Source of the DNA: Folioceros fuciformis
Taxonomy: Eukaryota > Anthocerotophyta > Anthocerotopsida > Anthocerotales
DNA length: 64,000 nucleotides
Assembly (NCBI GenBank): GCA_049999805.1
Contig: JBNGIO010006380.1
Span: 490,735 to 554,734, forward strand
Direction of reading: 5' to 3'
Part shown: piece after piece, positions 45,501-55,812 of the stretch
Layout: the number at the start of each line of letters is the position of its first letter
Numbering within the stretch: position 1 is the first letter of the stretch
Notes under the pieces: generated by a model
What the model saw: the letters and a program-made list of their open reading frames with translations, nothing else
What the model was told of the DNA's origin: nothing
Database searches by the model: none
Translations under genes and position numbers: made by a program

Positions 45501-45618
45501 TCCCCAACTTGGAGACAGGTTTCGAGGGGGCACCAAACGGGGCCACATTGTCCGCTCTCCTCTGCCGATGCAGCACCCGTCTGCCCCGGAGGGACCGGGT
45601 GAGATCACTGACACCCAT
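42526..45618 (-). CDS. GLE1: GLE1, mRNA-export nucleoporin factor
   Basis: Eleven exons on the minus strand join in frame to 683 residues: 45618-45122, 45039-44892, 44804-44701, 44563-44065, 43939-43869, 43779-43698, 43594-43508, 43345-43262, 43189-43058, 42957-42838 and 42753-42526. The N-terminal half is plant-type (SWRSLKETYKWQSA). Exon 4 codes for a long Ala/Glu/Lys/Gln-rich coiled coil (EKAAAERREKQQAEAAAE). The C-terminal GLE1 domain includes IPQSLLFMTLANK, VCIFTVPKYYIYRK, LGYKVEDN, RMSAYMTFYAAITQ, NPYGLAFAWTWCGSLLNALP and GYRMVEEFKGQFMKILNTIG. With inositol hexakisphosphate, GLE1 activates the DEAD-box ATPase Dbp5/LOS4 at the nuclear pore to release exported mRNA. I took the ATG at 45618. 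Confidence 0.92.
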
Positions 45619-47581
45619 ACAACCCGCCTGGGAAGGAAAAGAGCGGCACCACAACCCAGCACTCCACCCTACACCCTACCACCCGACTCGAACAAGCAAG
45701 GCACCCAGGACCTTTCCGCTCCTCATCAGCCTGACACACGAAACCATGAGCAGCCATCACACCATCGAATATCGTGTGACCGCAGTCTCTCCTTCCCCAT
45801 GTCCTACCACTCCTGCCAGTCTGCCCCGCTCCGGCTGCTGCCGGACACCCGCTGCCAAGCCTGTGTTCATGCCTGTCAAGAGTGCCTCATAGCCGCAGCG
45901 CCATTGCTGCAAGCCCTGACTCCTCCATCCGTCGACTGTACACTTCCATGGTTCCCCGCACCCGTTGCAGCCTCAGCATCCCCCGACCCGCCCGCACCTC
46001 CCAGCAGTCTGTGTGCCCAAGCTTCAAATCGATGCGTACCTGCCCAGCTGCTGAGGATGAAATCGACTTGATTAAACAAGTCGCTAAGTCCACCGGCAGA
46101 TCGGGTTTCTTTCATGTACAATAGTTAATATTTCTATATAAATTAATTTCAATTCGAACTCCAGAATTAGTTTGTAGGGCTGCTTTAACTTTCAGGTGAA
46201 ACACATTAGAGGTGGGTGAGAGAAACGGGCGAAGGACAACGGGGTATTGCATGCACCAGGACCCAAATGTAACATGCTTTTCGATGGATTTTTGTTGGCT
46301 TAAGACAAAGTACTATGTGCGTATGTATGTACATATGCGGTCCGTGGAGTGTTAACGGATCTCTTTAGCATGAGACGATGATGGTTTCTTTACGAAGTCG
46401 GGGTTTCTTTGAAGCGATGGGAGCTGGGTTTTGGATTTTTGGGCAGGAAGAACGGACTGGACTCGTCTCCGGTGACGTGAAGAAAGATTTGCGTTTGTCT
46501 GTAACAGCGCAATTCGTGTTCGGAGGCTGAGAGTCTCGGGCTGCGTTGCCACACCGATCTTGGCCTGGCGTGGCCTTGCTTTGCCTCACCGAGGGCCTGG
46601 CTTGCTCTGCGCTGCGCTGTGTTTGCGGTGTTGCTTTAGCAGTGGGGGTGTGCTGTCCAATTTGGCTGACACGACACGCAATTCGAACTTGTGGAAGCAG
46701 TGCACGCACAGCGTTGCCTACAGCACTGCTCTGTGGACAGCGCCACCCGCAAGCACCTGGATTCAGCGCTTCCTTCGAAATCTTTGGGAGCGTGCTGCGT
46801 CTCGGCTCGGCGTCCCGTCTGTGATGTGCGGGAGAGAGGCTCGGCTTGTCAGTGCTGGCTCTAATTGCCCCGCCTTCTTCCTCTTTGCTGGCTAGGTCTG
46901 GCATTGCCCCGGCTGGACGCCGGCTTGGGACCGGGTTTCTTGAGTAGATGTGAGTTCTTCTCATGAATGTCGCCTTGGAGAGCTGGTTCTTGGCTAGCAT
47001 CCCGGTTTCTTGACTGGCTGCGCCCCGGCATGGATTCTGATTGTCGCACGGCCTTGGCGCTGGGAGATTAGGCCTCTGGACGTCTCTGTTGCGCATTCTG
47101 TCTCCGGAGCTGCTAGTTCTGACGCACATTAGATGCGCAAGGCAGTCCGACGAGCTGGCATTCGGTGGAGGACCTGCTGGCACGCTGCCTCGTTTTCAGG
47201 ATGGAGGAGGGAGCGGGGAAACGGTGCCCGGTCTGGTTTTGTGGAAACTGCGACAGGGAAACTCGCGGGTCAGGCGCTGTGCCGGCATCTTGAGTGGACT
47301 GTTACAATTCTTCTGAGGTGAGGCGCTGGTCCGGGAAACGTTGAGAGGAGAGGATGGATACCGCCTTTTTCTTGATTAGGTTTCAGACTAGAGTTTCTTG
47401 CTTTTCTTCATTCTTCTTCTTCATCCGGCTTTGCTCTGATGAACTGCAGCTGTTGTTGCTCAAAATGAACACAGGCTTGGGCCAACGGTTTGACTGGAGG
47501 CTGCAGGGGGGACTCTAGGGAGGGCAGCAACTGTGAGTGGTTGGCGAGGGAAACAGCAGCTTTCTTCTGCAGCCGGCGCGG
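45619..47581. other. Divergent intergenic region, GLE1 / trihelix gene
   Basis: About 2 kb. Long ORFs on both strands (e.g. 46365-47183 minus, 45361-46071 plus) overlap each other and lack domains, so I treat them as leader or promoter sequence with high GC. AT-rich sequence lies near 46120-46180. Confidence 0.5.
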
Positions 47582-48436
47582 ATGATGACGGATCTTTCGG
47601 CGTCTACCCCCACTCCAGGCCTGTTCGGCAGCACAACCACACAAACGAACTCTGAGAAACGGAAGAGGTCTCGGAACTGGGATCATCGGGAGATGGTGTT
47701 GCTGGTACAGGCGAAGAAGGAAGAGTGGGAGAGTCACGAGAACGGGCGCAACTCTGAGAGGTTCAAATCGTCGTCAGACAAGTGGCAAAGGGTGGTGCAA
47801 CACCTGGTGGCAAACGGGATTGCGGACAGGGACATCGATCAATGCAGAGGGAAGTGGGACAACCTGCTGTCCGACTACAAGCTCATCAAAGATTGGCAGA
47901 AAGCTGAGGGCACACAGTACTTGTCTATGTCACGGGAAACCAAGAAAAAGAACAAGCTCCCCTATTGTTTCGACACGGAACTCATGGAGCTTCTAGACTC
48001 GTTCCAAGGGAAGAAGCCCACGATCCTGGACAACTCGGCTCCTCTCACACCCTTCTCACAGGACGACCTGGTGCGGGAGGACAGGGATCCTGCGTCCAGG
48101 GAGAAGGACACTGATTCTGGTGGGAAGAAGAAGAGAAAGCTGTCCAACGGCCGGATAGTGCACTCTGCCCAGCCAGTAGTTTCTTCTAATGCAGTAGTGG
48201 TCCACTCCAGCACTGTGGTGCAAGCTATCCGGGAGACCAAAGACAGCTATGTATCACTTTTGGGGGAAATGGAGATGAAGAGGGACGAACGGTATCACCA
48301 GAGCATGGCTCTGGAAAGGGAAAGACTGGACATGGAAAGGGCTCGGATGGAGCTCGAGCGTGAAGATAGGAAAGAGCTGATAGGAGTGCTGGGCGTGCTG
48401 GCTAAAGCCTTTGAGAAGATAGCAGAGAAAATGTGA
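47582..48436 (+). CDS. Trihelix-type (MYB/SANT-like) transcription factor
   Basis: A single exon of 284 residues from the ATG at 47582; the frame opens 15 codons before. A basic stretch (EKRKRSRNW) leads into a trihelix/MADF-like domain: NWDHREMVLLVQAKKEEW, SDKWQRVVQHLVANGI, CRGKWDNLLSDYKLIKDWQ and PYCFDTELMELLDSF, at roughly residues 30-140. A second basic patch (GGKKKRKLS) may be a nuclear signal. The C-terminal 80 residues are a charged coiled coil (MALERERLDMERARMELE), the usual dimerisation region of GT-type factors. It should bind GT-element DNA in the nucleus. The target genes and subfamily are not clear. Confidence 0.88.
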   Translation: MMTDLSASTPTPGLFGSTTTQTNSEKRKRSRNWDHREMVLLVQAKKEEWESHENGRNSERFKSSSDKWQRVVQHLVANGIADRDIDQCRGKWDNLLSDYKLIKDWQKAEGTQYLSMSRETKKKNKLPYCFDTELMELLDSFQGKKPTILDNSAPLTPFSQDDLVREDRDPASREKDTDSGGKKKRKLSNGRIVHSAQPVVSSNAVVVHSSTVVQAIRETKDSYVSLLGEMEMKRDERYHQSMALERERLDMERARMELEREDRKELIGVLGVLAKAFEKIAEKM

Positions 48437-48915
48437 CAGTGAGGGATCTGCACGGCCTGAGCCGATATGGCCATGGATATCCCGAGTTCTCACATGGTGG
48501 GGGGGTACCGACGTCCCACTGCTTCCCGACAGCAGCGGGAGGTGGCCAACAGCGGTCAGTCTCTCATTTTTTGAATCATAGCCTTTGCATCCAGACAATC
48601 CTAGACCTTGTATCATACCTGAAGAGAGGAGCGGTTGAGAGTAGGTCGTAAAATTGTGGAGTAGGCACAGACTTGTACTCTTTGCAACAGTCATTTCACT
48701 CAAGAGGTTCCGTCAAAAGTCTGTACAGTATTCGACTCTCCTCTGTACCACGTCTGTGCGTGCCTCTTACATCATGCATGCGCGGACGCAAATACCACCA
48801 AGCACCTTGCAATATGCTCAGCCAGGGTTCTTCTACAGGCAACTCACAAAACATGCCTTCAAGAATCTGCAAGCACAAAGGAGGAGGGGAAGTTCTTCCA
48901 TCACAGCCTATGGTG
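48437..48915. other. Trihelix gene 3' flank
   Basis: No supported gene. This is probably 3' UTR of the trihelix gene and spacer. Confidence 0.5.
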
Positions 48916-49113
48916 TCAAGAAGACTGAATCCTCGGCTGTCTGGGCGCCGAAGACGAGGAAGAAGAAGAGGACGAGGCCAGCATGTTGGCCAGAAATGCT
49001 ATACACACAAGCACAAAGGCCACAAAACCTAGCAGAGAAGCGGCCAAAGCCACCGACATCGCTGCCATGAACAAATCCATGGACAGCTGGACGAGGTCCC
49101 AGACAGCAAACAT
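48916..49113 (-). CDS. Candidate small membrane protein (65 aa), hypothetical
   Basis: A minus-strand ORF with a clear hydrophobic stretch (MAAMSVALAASLLGFVAFVL and on to the Leu/Ala end near residue 42), followed by a poly-Ser tail. Upstream on the same strand (about 49405-49260) another frame reads two hydrophobic-looking phrases (FAIPLVLGAQ, CLLLPILASV) and a Gln run, which might be an earlier exon of the same gene. I recognise no family. It may equally be chance ORFs in a non-coding region. Confidence 0.25.
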   Translation of the reverse strand: MFAVWDLVQLSMDLFMAAMSVALAASLLGFVAFVLVCIAFLANMLASSSSSSSSSAPRQPRIQSS

Positions 49114-50316
49114 GGCAGCGGAGGATCACCAACGACCTCCAGTCCCAAACCACAGCTGCACCACATCCCACCACCACGATTCGATGAGCCCTGCAGATAG
49201 CAGCAGAAGCATGACAGCGCCCTGGAGATGAAGCAGGCAGAAGGAGATCGAAGAGACTTGCCTTTGAGTTGCGTGAGCTGGGCACTACTGTAAGCATGTG
49301 CTGCTGCTGCTGCTGCAGCAAGCCGAACAAGTGGTGGGAGCTAAGCAGGACATCCGAGGCCCGATTGATGACGGATGCTAAGATGGGAAGCAGCAAGCAG
49401 GACACCTGTGCACCTAAAACCAGCGGAATCGCAAACCTAACACCCCCTGTAACTGCTGCTACGCGCTAACCTTCCGCGGTTGCTGTATCAGCTGACGGAT
49501 TCCACCACCTGGACTAGGATTCACCGCCGGCCCTTACTCCTGACTGCAAGGTTGGAACCTGTGGTGTTGCTGGCTGATCCGACGGCCTTGTAAGTAGACA
49601 GACAGACAGACACAAACACAAGCACAACCGACCCATTAAACCTCTCTTCTGGACTGTGCTGCATTTCCGCACTCTCCTGCTGCCTTTGTATGTACATAAG
49701 CGCAGCAGAGCGAGCAGACCTTGTGCGTGCGTGCTGGTGTGCGTATCTGCCACACGCACATGCGTCATGCGTGTGTGTTCTGTGGGAAGGGAGCACATCA
49801 AAATATGTACAGCCTGCATGCACCGTTGTCTACATGCTTCTTGGCTTCCCAATATAAAGGGCAGGGCTGGGTGCGGTGATGCAGCTTGAAGGTTGCTTTG
49901 GGTAACTCCCAACTGAGGTTGTGCTGCGTAAAGAGGGGCATTGCATCTCAGATGTGGAGGTAAACCCTACAGGACCCGGGAGCGCGCACGGGAGAGACGC
50001 TGGGCTGGGCTGGGTTGGAGCGGAATTTGAATCTTGGGAGTGGGAGAGAGCTGTGGCGGATTCATCTAGGTCGCAAGAAAGGAGAATGGGTTATTGGTGA
50101 GGAGGAGTGGAGAGCAGGACTTTGTGATTGAACAGCCGCCAAGCCACTTGGTCACCAGCCCTTTGCGGGTGGAACATGGAATTGGTGGTTGCATCTACGA
50201 TGATTTGGAGGGCGGAATGTGCTTGGCCTTGTTTTGGTGACATGGTTATGTGATTTCGGAGTGGAGGAATTGGGCAGGGCAAGCCAGAGCAGAACAGAGC
50301 AGAGCCAGCTTCAGGG
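49114..50316. other. Intergenic, with a CTG/CAG run and GT/CA microsatellite-like stretches
   Basis: A (CTG)5-like run lies near 49301-49318, and a GACA/GACAGACA stretch near 49597-49612. The right end should be the CLASRP-like leader. No gene is supported apart from the weak candidate to the left. Confidence 0.5.
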
Positions 50317-52266
50317 ATGTGGCATGAGGCTCGCAGGTCGGAGAAGCGGGTCCATGAGCTCATGGATGCTGCCAAGAGGCGGGCAGAGAGGCGAGCCGTC
50401 TTTCTGTCCAGACGGCGGGGGGACCCGCAGCAGTCGCTGCGGATTGTGGGGACCAGATGCAGGTTGCACCACGACTCCGCCTTCTACCACTCCACGCAAG
50501 ACGAGCACGGGCTCATTCCCTGGAATGGGAAGGAGGATAACCTGATCGACAGGTTCGATGGGCGGGCGCTGCTGGATTTCATCTCGGAGTACAATTCACA
50601 CCACGCGCAGCGGGAGAAGACGGAAGAGGAGGAGGAGCTGGAAGAGCTGGTGAATTTCGAGAGGTACAGGGATCTCATCAAGCAAAGGAGGCAGGGGCTG
50701 ACGGACGAGGAGGGCCTGGAGGAGGTGGACACGGAGTTGGAGTCTAAGTCCAGGGCTGTGCTCACCGACAAGCATGGGTCCGCTCCCGGGAAGGGGGCTG
50801 CCCACAACACTGCGCAGTTCAGCTATGCCTACGACAACGAGCCTGCCGACGACCCGGACCTGCTGATGGACAGCGGGGATGAGGACGAGGAGGATGGGGA
50901 GGAGATCACCAGCAGCGAAGACAGCGAGGATGAGGAGATGGAGAACATCGCCAAGGTGTACGGGGTGGACAGCTTCGCCAGGCTGGTGCATCTGGAGAGG
51001 AAGACCAAGGAGGAGGAGAGGAAGCAGAAGGAGGCTGCCAAATGTGATCTGAGCATGAAGAAATTGAGCAGGAAGGAGAGGAGAAAGTTTGCCCAGCAGG
51101 AGAGGGAGAAGGAGAAGGAGGCTGCCAGGCTCAAGAGCACAGGCACGGCCTTCGATCCGTACAGGGAGCAGAGGGGGAGTCCGACCTACGAGAGCTACCA
51201 TCGCTCTAGGAGGGAGAGGAGGAGAGGGGTGGTGGGTGTGGCCATGGGAGGAGGAGGNNNNNNNNNNNNNNNNNNNNNNNNNNNNNNNNNNNNNNNNNNN
51301 NNNNNNNNNNNNNNNNNNNNNNNNNNNNNNNNNNNNNNNNNNNNNNNNNNNNNNNNNNNNNNNNNNNNNNNNNNNNNNNNNNNNNNNNNNNNNNNNNNNN
51401 NNNNNNNNNNNNNNNNNNNNNNNNNNNNNNNNNNNNNNNNNNNNNNNNNNNNNNNNNNNNNNNNNNNNNNNNNNNNNNNNNNNNNNNNNNNNNNNNNNNN
51501 NNNNNNNNNNNNNNNNNNNNNNNNNNNNNNNNNNNNNNNNNNNNNNNNNNNNNNNNNNNNNNNNNNNNNNNNNNNNNNNNNNNNNNNNNNNNNNNNNNNN
51601 NNNNNNNNNNNNNNNNNNNNNNNNNNNNNNNNNNNNNNNNNNNNNNNNNNNNNNNNNGAAGGGGGGGGAGCCTCGTCTGCAGGACCACCCCAAATAGAGT
51701 ACATCACGGAGTTCGAAATTGCAGATGCAGATGCTGGGGGCTCTGGGGGAGGGCCGCCCCCGCCTGTGTATTCCCCGTATCGGGAGCCTCTGAATCGCCA
51801 CCAAGGGAACCAGATCCTGGAAGCTGTGCGGAGTGATCCTGCTGCTGTGCTCGACAACAACAACGTCATCTTGCCTGCCGCGCTGTATGCAGCCTGGGAT
51901 GATAAGGCTGTGGGTGCCAATGCGTCTGCGCTTGCCAAGCTGCAGAAAACCCCTGCAGCTGTGCGGGCACCTGTCAGGAAGCCCGAGGCGGAGAAGAAGG
52001 AAACTCCGCAGGAACGGCTCAAGAGAATCATGTCCAAGCAGCTGAACAAGCAGATAAAGAAGGACACTATCACGGGGATGGCCAAGCGGCGGGAACAGGA
52101 GAAGCAGAGGCAGGAGAAGCTTGCAGAAACTAGGAGTCTGGCAAGGCGTTGGAGCAGGAGTAGGAGCCGAAGCCGGAGCCTCTCTCCATCCTGGTCTTCC
52201 AGGCGGGAAGCTCACACTTACAGACGGGTTTCCAGATCACCGCCGCCTCATAGACACCATAGATAG
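50317..52266 (+). CDS. CLASRP/SWAP-like SR splicing protein (interrupted by assembly gap)
   Basis: One frame runs from ATG 50317 to the stop at 52266, 649 codons including the unknown part. It opens MWHEARRSEKRVHELMDAAK and continues RAERR...HHDSAFYHSTQDEHGLIPW and IDRFDGRALLDFI, which is the SWAP N-terminal domain of CLASRP/SFRS16-type proteins. An acidic region (DEDEEDGEE) and a Lys/Arg/Glu-rich stretch follow. Codons of about 315-447 are N. After the gap come a Gly/Pro-rich part, PQERLKRIMSKQLNKQI and an RS tail (SRSRSRSRSLSPSWSSRR). CLASRP binds CLK-family kinases and affects alternative splicing. Gly codons on both sides of the gap suggest a Gly-rich repeat inside. Introns hidden in the gap cannot be excluded. 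Confidence 0.88.
   Translation: MWHEARRSEKRVHELMDAAKRRAERRAVFLSRRRGDPQQSLRIVGTRCRLHHDSAFYHSTQDEHGLIPWNGKEDNLIDRFDGRALLDFISEYNSHHAQREKTEEEEELEELVNFERYRDLIKQRRQGLTDEEGLEEVDTELESKSRAVLTDKHGSAPGKGAAHNTAQFSYAYDNEPADDPDLLMDSGDEDEEDGEEITSSEDSEDEEMENIAKVYGVDSFARLVHLERKTKEEERKQKEAAKCDLSMKKLSRKERRKFAQQEREKEKEAARLKSTGTAFDPYREQRGSPTYESYHRSRRERRRGVVGVAMGGGXXXXXXXXXXXXXXXXXXXXXXXXXXXXXXXXXXXXXXXXXXXXXXXXXXXXXXXXXXXXXXXXXXXXXXXXXXXXXXXXXXXXXXXXXXXXXXXXXXXXXXXXXXXXXXXXXXXXXXXXXXXXXXXXXXXXXXEGGGASSAGPPQIEYITEFEIADADAGGSGGGPPPPVYSPYREPLNRHQGNQILEAVRSDPAAVLDNNNVILPAALYAAWDDKAVGANASALAKLQKTPAAVRAPVRKPEAEKKETPQERLKRIMSKQLNKQIKKDTITGMAKRREQEKQRQEKLAETRSLARRWSRSRSRSRSLSPSWSSRREAHTYRRVSRSPPPHRHHR
51258..51657. other. 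Assembly gap, 400 N
   Basis: Exactly 400 N bases, probably an estimated or fixed-size gap, flanked by GGAGGAGGAGG and GAAGGGGGGGGAG. The flanks suggest a GC-rich simple repeat that was hard to assemble. Confidence 0.99.
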
Positions 52267-52869
52267 CAGAGTGCAGCCGGCGGATGACATGCTTTTGTAC
52301 TTGCGGAGGTCGATGGGTGGTTCCCGCATGCTTTCAGGTGCGCTGGGTATTCTGGCTGGCCTGGCCTGCCTGGGGACGTGACATATTTGCTCTCTTGTAG
52401 TTATGTCATAGCCGGAACGTGGACCTCACTCGAGCACTCAGATGATGAAGGGGAAGCATGTCATTGCTTGAACCCGGAGCAGGAATTTCGTTTTTAGATC
52501 AGTGAGGGGTCTGGTCATCTCGAGAGCCTGGTCTGTACAAGTCTTGCCGACCTTTCAAAGGCACGCATAGACTCAGCGATGGGGGGCAATCTGGATGTGT
52601 GACAAGATCCACCGTTCTCCTGGGACCCTGTGACTTTAGCAAAATCAGGCGGTAGCGGTGGACGTGCTTTCCACTGCGGGAATTCATTCATGTAAATGTG
52701 TGCAATGCGCCATCTGCAATCGTCACCTGCCCAGTTCTAGAGAGGTGGATGTTCGACTTAACGATGGTCCTACGAGGTCCTGCAGAGCATCGCCACCGAG
52801 CTCTGGCAGTTCTGTACATCCGCTATGTTGCTGCGTACACTGACTGGCTCCTGTGACCTGTACAAGCAC
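52267..52869. other. Convergent 3' ends of CLASRP-like and CZIB
   Basis: About 600 bp between stops on opposite strands. No coding sequence recognised. Confidence 0.55.
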
Positions 52870-53644
52870 CTACTTTGTTGAAACAAACTGATGCTGAAAG
52901 TTGTAAATGCCCACGGATGTAGCAGCTTTCTCGTCATACTCCACAAAATCCCCTTCTGACAGATCGATATCCGCAAACTTGGTTCCTGTCAACTGCCAGG
53001 GAGGGACAACAATCATCAGCACACAGAAATTCCGACAGGGCACCCTTCCCGACAACACTCACCCCGTCCGCAGCCCAACCATCCTTAGGGTAAAACTCCA
53101 CAGTCTCGATGCCTCTACAATCGAAGCAGGCAATAGGCACGAAGCGGCCCGTCTCACTGTCCTCCGCCGTGTAAGCCTTCCCCCGTCCTTCCACCAGAGA
53201 AATGGTGCCCGCTCTGTCACAGACCTTGCACTGCCAGCCACACCAGCACACAAACAGCGTCAGCCTGCGTCAACGTGAGACACACACCTGCACACACCCC
53301 TGCCGCCTCCGCACCTTCTGGACAAGATGGGCTGTCCCACGGCTCTTGGGAATGTCATACTGCTCAGAGGCCGTAACACTGGACTCCTTGTCGCTCTCGC
53401 TCCCACAATTTCCACATTTCACCTGCACCGCCTCTGCGCGCAACCGTGAGCCACCGGAACGGCAGATGCAGAAATCTCACAATCTGGAAGGAGCACACAG
53501 CACACGGCACACGTGTGTGCGTGCACCATCTCATAACCAAACCTTGACGTAGAAGGTGAATTCCGAACCATCAGAACCTCCCTGAGCACTCAGGTTGGTG
53601 AGATTCTCCAGATCCGCCTTGATTTGAAGCAGCAGGAGCACCAT
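52870..53644 (-). CDS. CXXC zinc-binding protein CZIB (DUF866)
   Basis: Four exons on the minus strand (53644-53543, 53422-53315, 53230-53063 and 52992-52870), all phase 0, give 166 residues. It begins MVLLLLQIKADLENLTNL, then VKCGNCGSES (Cys 37 and 40), YDIPKSRGTAHLVQK, CKVCDRAGTISL (Cys 71 and 74), FVPIACFDCRGIETVEFYP, TKFADIDLSEGDFVEYDEKA and SVGIYNFQHQFV. This is the complete DUF866/C1orf123 pattern with two CXXC pairs forming one zinc site. The family is conserved in eukaryotes and about 160 residues long. It has been connected with zinc homeostasis in animals and fungi; I know of no firm plant function. The exon that begins at the second CXXC makes a tidy domain-border intron. Confidence 0.93.
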
Positions 53645-54480
53645 CTCCGGTTGCAAAAGCCTAAAGTCAATGCCGAACCTGACTTCCTGCTGACATAGTT
53701 GTCAAAGGCTGTGTCATTCCGCAGCAAGATTTCCAACTTCCATGACTTTGTAGTGCCATGCACTGAGATGCAGGAACCGTTGTTTTTTGTCGTCTCAGGC
53801 ACACAGAATGCTGCTTATTCTCATCCCATCCCTAGCCTAGCCGGCAAATGCATCTGAAGACAAGAGACACATGTTGGGTTTCGTTACCTCGACTCCTAGA
53901 AGGAAGAGCTAAATAGAGGAGAGCAGACAGGAAAATTCGAAATCTTCAGCCCAGCTCCCACAACACTGGATCCTTGGACTGAGCTCATGTAGCTATAGCC
54001 CAGATCACGCCAATTCGAGCCGAGGTGCTGCGTCCTGACACACAGGATCGTGAATTACGAGACTTCCGAGTTTTCAACTTCCTTGTTAAGTGAAGTACTA
54101 ATTGGAAGTAGTAATGAGCATTTATCCATAAGAGATATAAGAAAATTATTTTGGTATTTAATATTATTATATTTATAATTAGGTTGTATACAAAATACCG
54201 ATATAGGCAAGCGTTTTTTTTACAGGAATATACTCAAGAATCTCCCACATATACGTATACTATACATGGTCATGTCAATGGGCCACCAGCTTCAGCACAA
54301 AGAGAACATCCATTCTACCTACAAAGTCTTCAACCTCTTGTAAGCAAAGTGATAAGCTAAGAAGGCCAAATGAAGATCGTTGGAGGATGAGGTGCAAGAG
54401 TGGAGGACTTGGCTAATGTAGGCTTCTTTGTGCAAGTAATGCAGCTCAATAAATGGAATGTGCACAAGTGTGGCAGCATA
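53645..54480. other. CZIB 5' flank and AT-rich spacer
   Basis: From about 54100 the sequence becomes strongly AT-rich. No gene is seen. Confidence 0.5.
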
Positions 54481-55080
54481 GTGTAATCCTAGGTGTAGTT
54501 GTTACATGTACTTGTTGATTATGGTTGCAACATGCAATTCCAAACTGTAGTTGAGAAACGTGGTTGCAACTTGCATTTCGTAATGGCTGTTGCAAATTGT
54601 AGGCACTGATTGCAAACACACCTTTCAATTGCAGTTTGGCTTTGGATATGGCTGAGCAAAGTGTAGTTGGAGATTGTGCTTGGTTAATATAGTTGCAGTT
54701 TTAATTTGTGGTGGATCCAGTTTGAGGGTGGTGATTATAGCTACAGACTTATAGTGCAATTTGTAGTTGCACACTATGGGTACAATTTGTGCTTGCACTT
54801 TGTACATGCGTTGTGTGTTGTAGGTTGTTGGTGCACATGGCGCAGGCCATGCACCAAATTGTGGTTGTGTTGGGCATGCAACTTGCAATTGCCTTTTTGT
54901 ACGTGCATTGTATGTTGTAGGTTGTTGGTGCACATGGCGCAGGCCATGCACCAAATTGTGGTTGTGTTGGGCATGCAACTTGCAGTTGCCTTTTGGCATT
55001 GCAGCTTGCAGGCAACCCTTCCCTGCACATTGTAGTACCTGTTTTGCATTGTGGTGATTGTAGGTGGTGATAATGATTAC
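54480..55080. repeat. GT-skewed region of GTTGCA/TTGCAA words
   Basis: The plus strand is conspicuously rich in G and T (words such as GTTGTGG, TTGTAGTTG, ACTTGCAATT) over 600 bp. It includes the 97-bp tandem duplication listed separately. No coding sequence; open frames on either strand are repeats of the same words. Confidence 0.75.
54801..54994. repeat. 97-bp tandem duplication with internal hairpin
   Basis: Units start TGTACATGCG at 54801 and TGTACGTGCA at 54898 and are nearly identical over 97 bp. Each contains GGTGCACATGGC followed by GGCCATGCACC, which can fold back on itself. Confidence 0.88.
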
Positions 55081-55610
55081 CTAGATCCCTTGTGTGCTAT
55101 GTGTAGGCATTGAAGGTTGCCTGTGACAATGCTTATGTGAAAGGCCTAGAGGGTATGGACTACTTGCTTGCTATGTACGCTTACACTTGGCCTTGACAAC
55201 ATTGTGTAGGAGAAGAATGGAGCCCTTAGATGCCTACCTATAAACTTGGATGGAGCACGAGGCCACTCCATGGGCGTGGACAAGCATTTGCTTCCTTCGC
55301 TCTCTACAATAATGGGGTCTCCCTAGTGACTTAGAGCATGTGTGGTTTAGGGTCGAACCCTTGTAGCTTTGGCTTGCCCTCATGGGCTGTGAAATAAAGA
55401 TGAGAATTTTATTCTCCCCAAGTTAGTGACATACTTTTCAGGTGTGAATGCCAATACTTGTATGGAGCGAACCCTTAGGTGTGGAGAAAAGAGAAGAATG
55501 AGCGGATGGGATGTGCCCTTCAACTCTTCATCTTGTATCCTTCAACTCTTCACCTTGTACAGAATGCAAGCAAAGGTGTGACAGGAATGCGCGGAAGGGA
55601 TGTCCCCGTG
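55081..55610. other. Intergenic, no gene recognised
   Basis: No coding sequence or RNA gene. Direct short repeats of TTCAACTCTTCA occur near 55519-55552. Confidence 0.5.
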
Positions 55611-55812
55611 AATGGCAAATGAATTGAATTGAAATAGCATCAAGGGACGGTCGAGGTGTGCATGTAGGCGAGAGAGAGCGAGTGACAAATAAATGAAAAA
55701 GCACCCAAGGGACGGTCGGGGTGTGCATATGGGCAAGAGAATGCGTGACAAATGAATGAAATAGCACCCAAGGGACAGTCGTGGTGTGCAATTTGGCGAG
55801 AGAGAGCGCAGG
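55611..55812. repeat. 64-bp tandem repeat, three copies
   Basis: CAAGGGACGGTCG or close variants occur at 55641, 55706 and 55769 (spacings of 65 and 63). Each is followed by GGTGTGCA and GGC(G/A)AGAGA and preceded by ATGAAATAGCA-like sequence. No open frame of interest. Confidence 0.88.

Noticed and set aside
45361-46071. 236-codon plus-strand ORF
   Set aside because: It is antisense to GLE1 exon 1 and has no domain.
46365-47183. 272-codon minus-strand ORF
   Set aside because: No domain, basic/Pro/Ser-rich composition as expected from GC-rich leader sequence, and overlapped by plus-strand ORFs of similar quality.
50596-52215. Minus-strand ORF of 539 codons and other long ORFs crossing the gap
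   Set aside because: They exist only because N codons hold no stops; the plus-strand frame has the recognisable SWAP and RS domains.
55340-55375. GGGTCGAACCC resembling a tRNA T-arm
   Set aside because: No matching acceptor stem, anticodon arm or A-box could be found around it.
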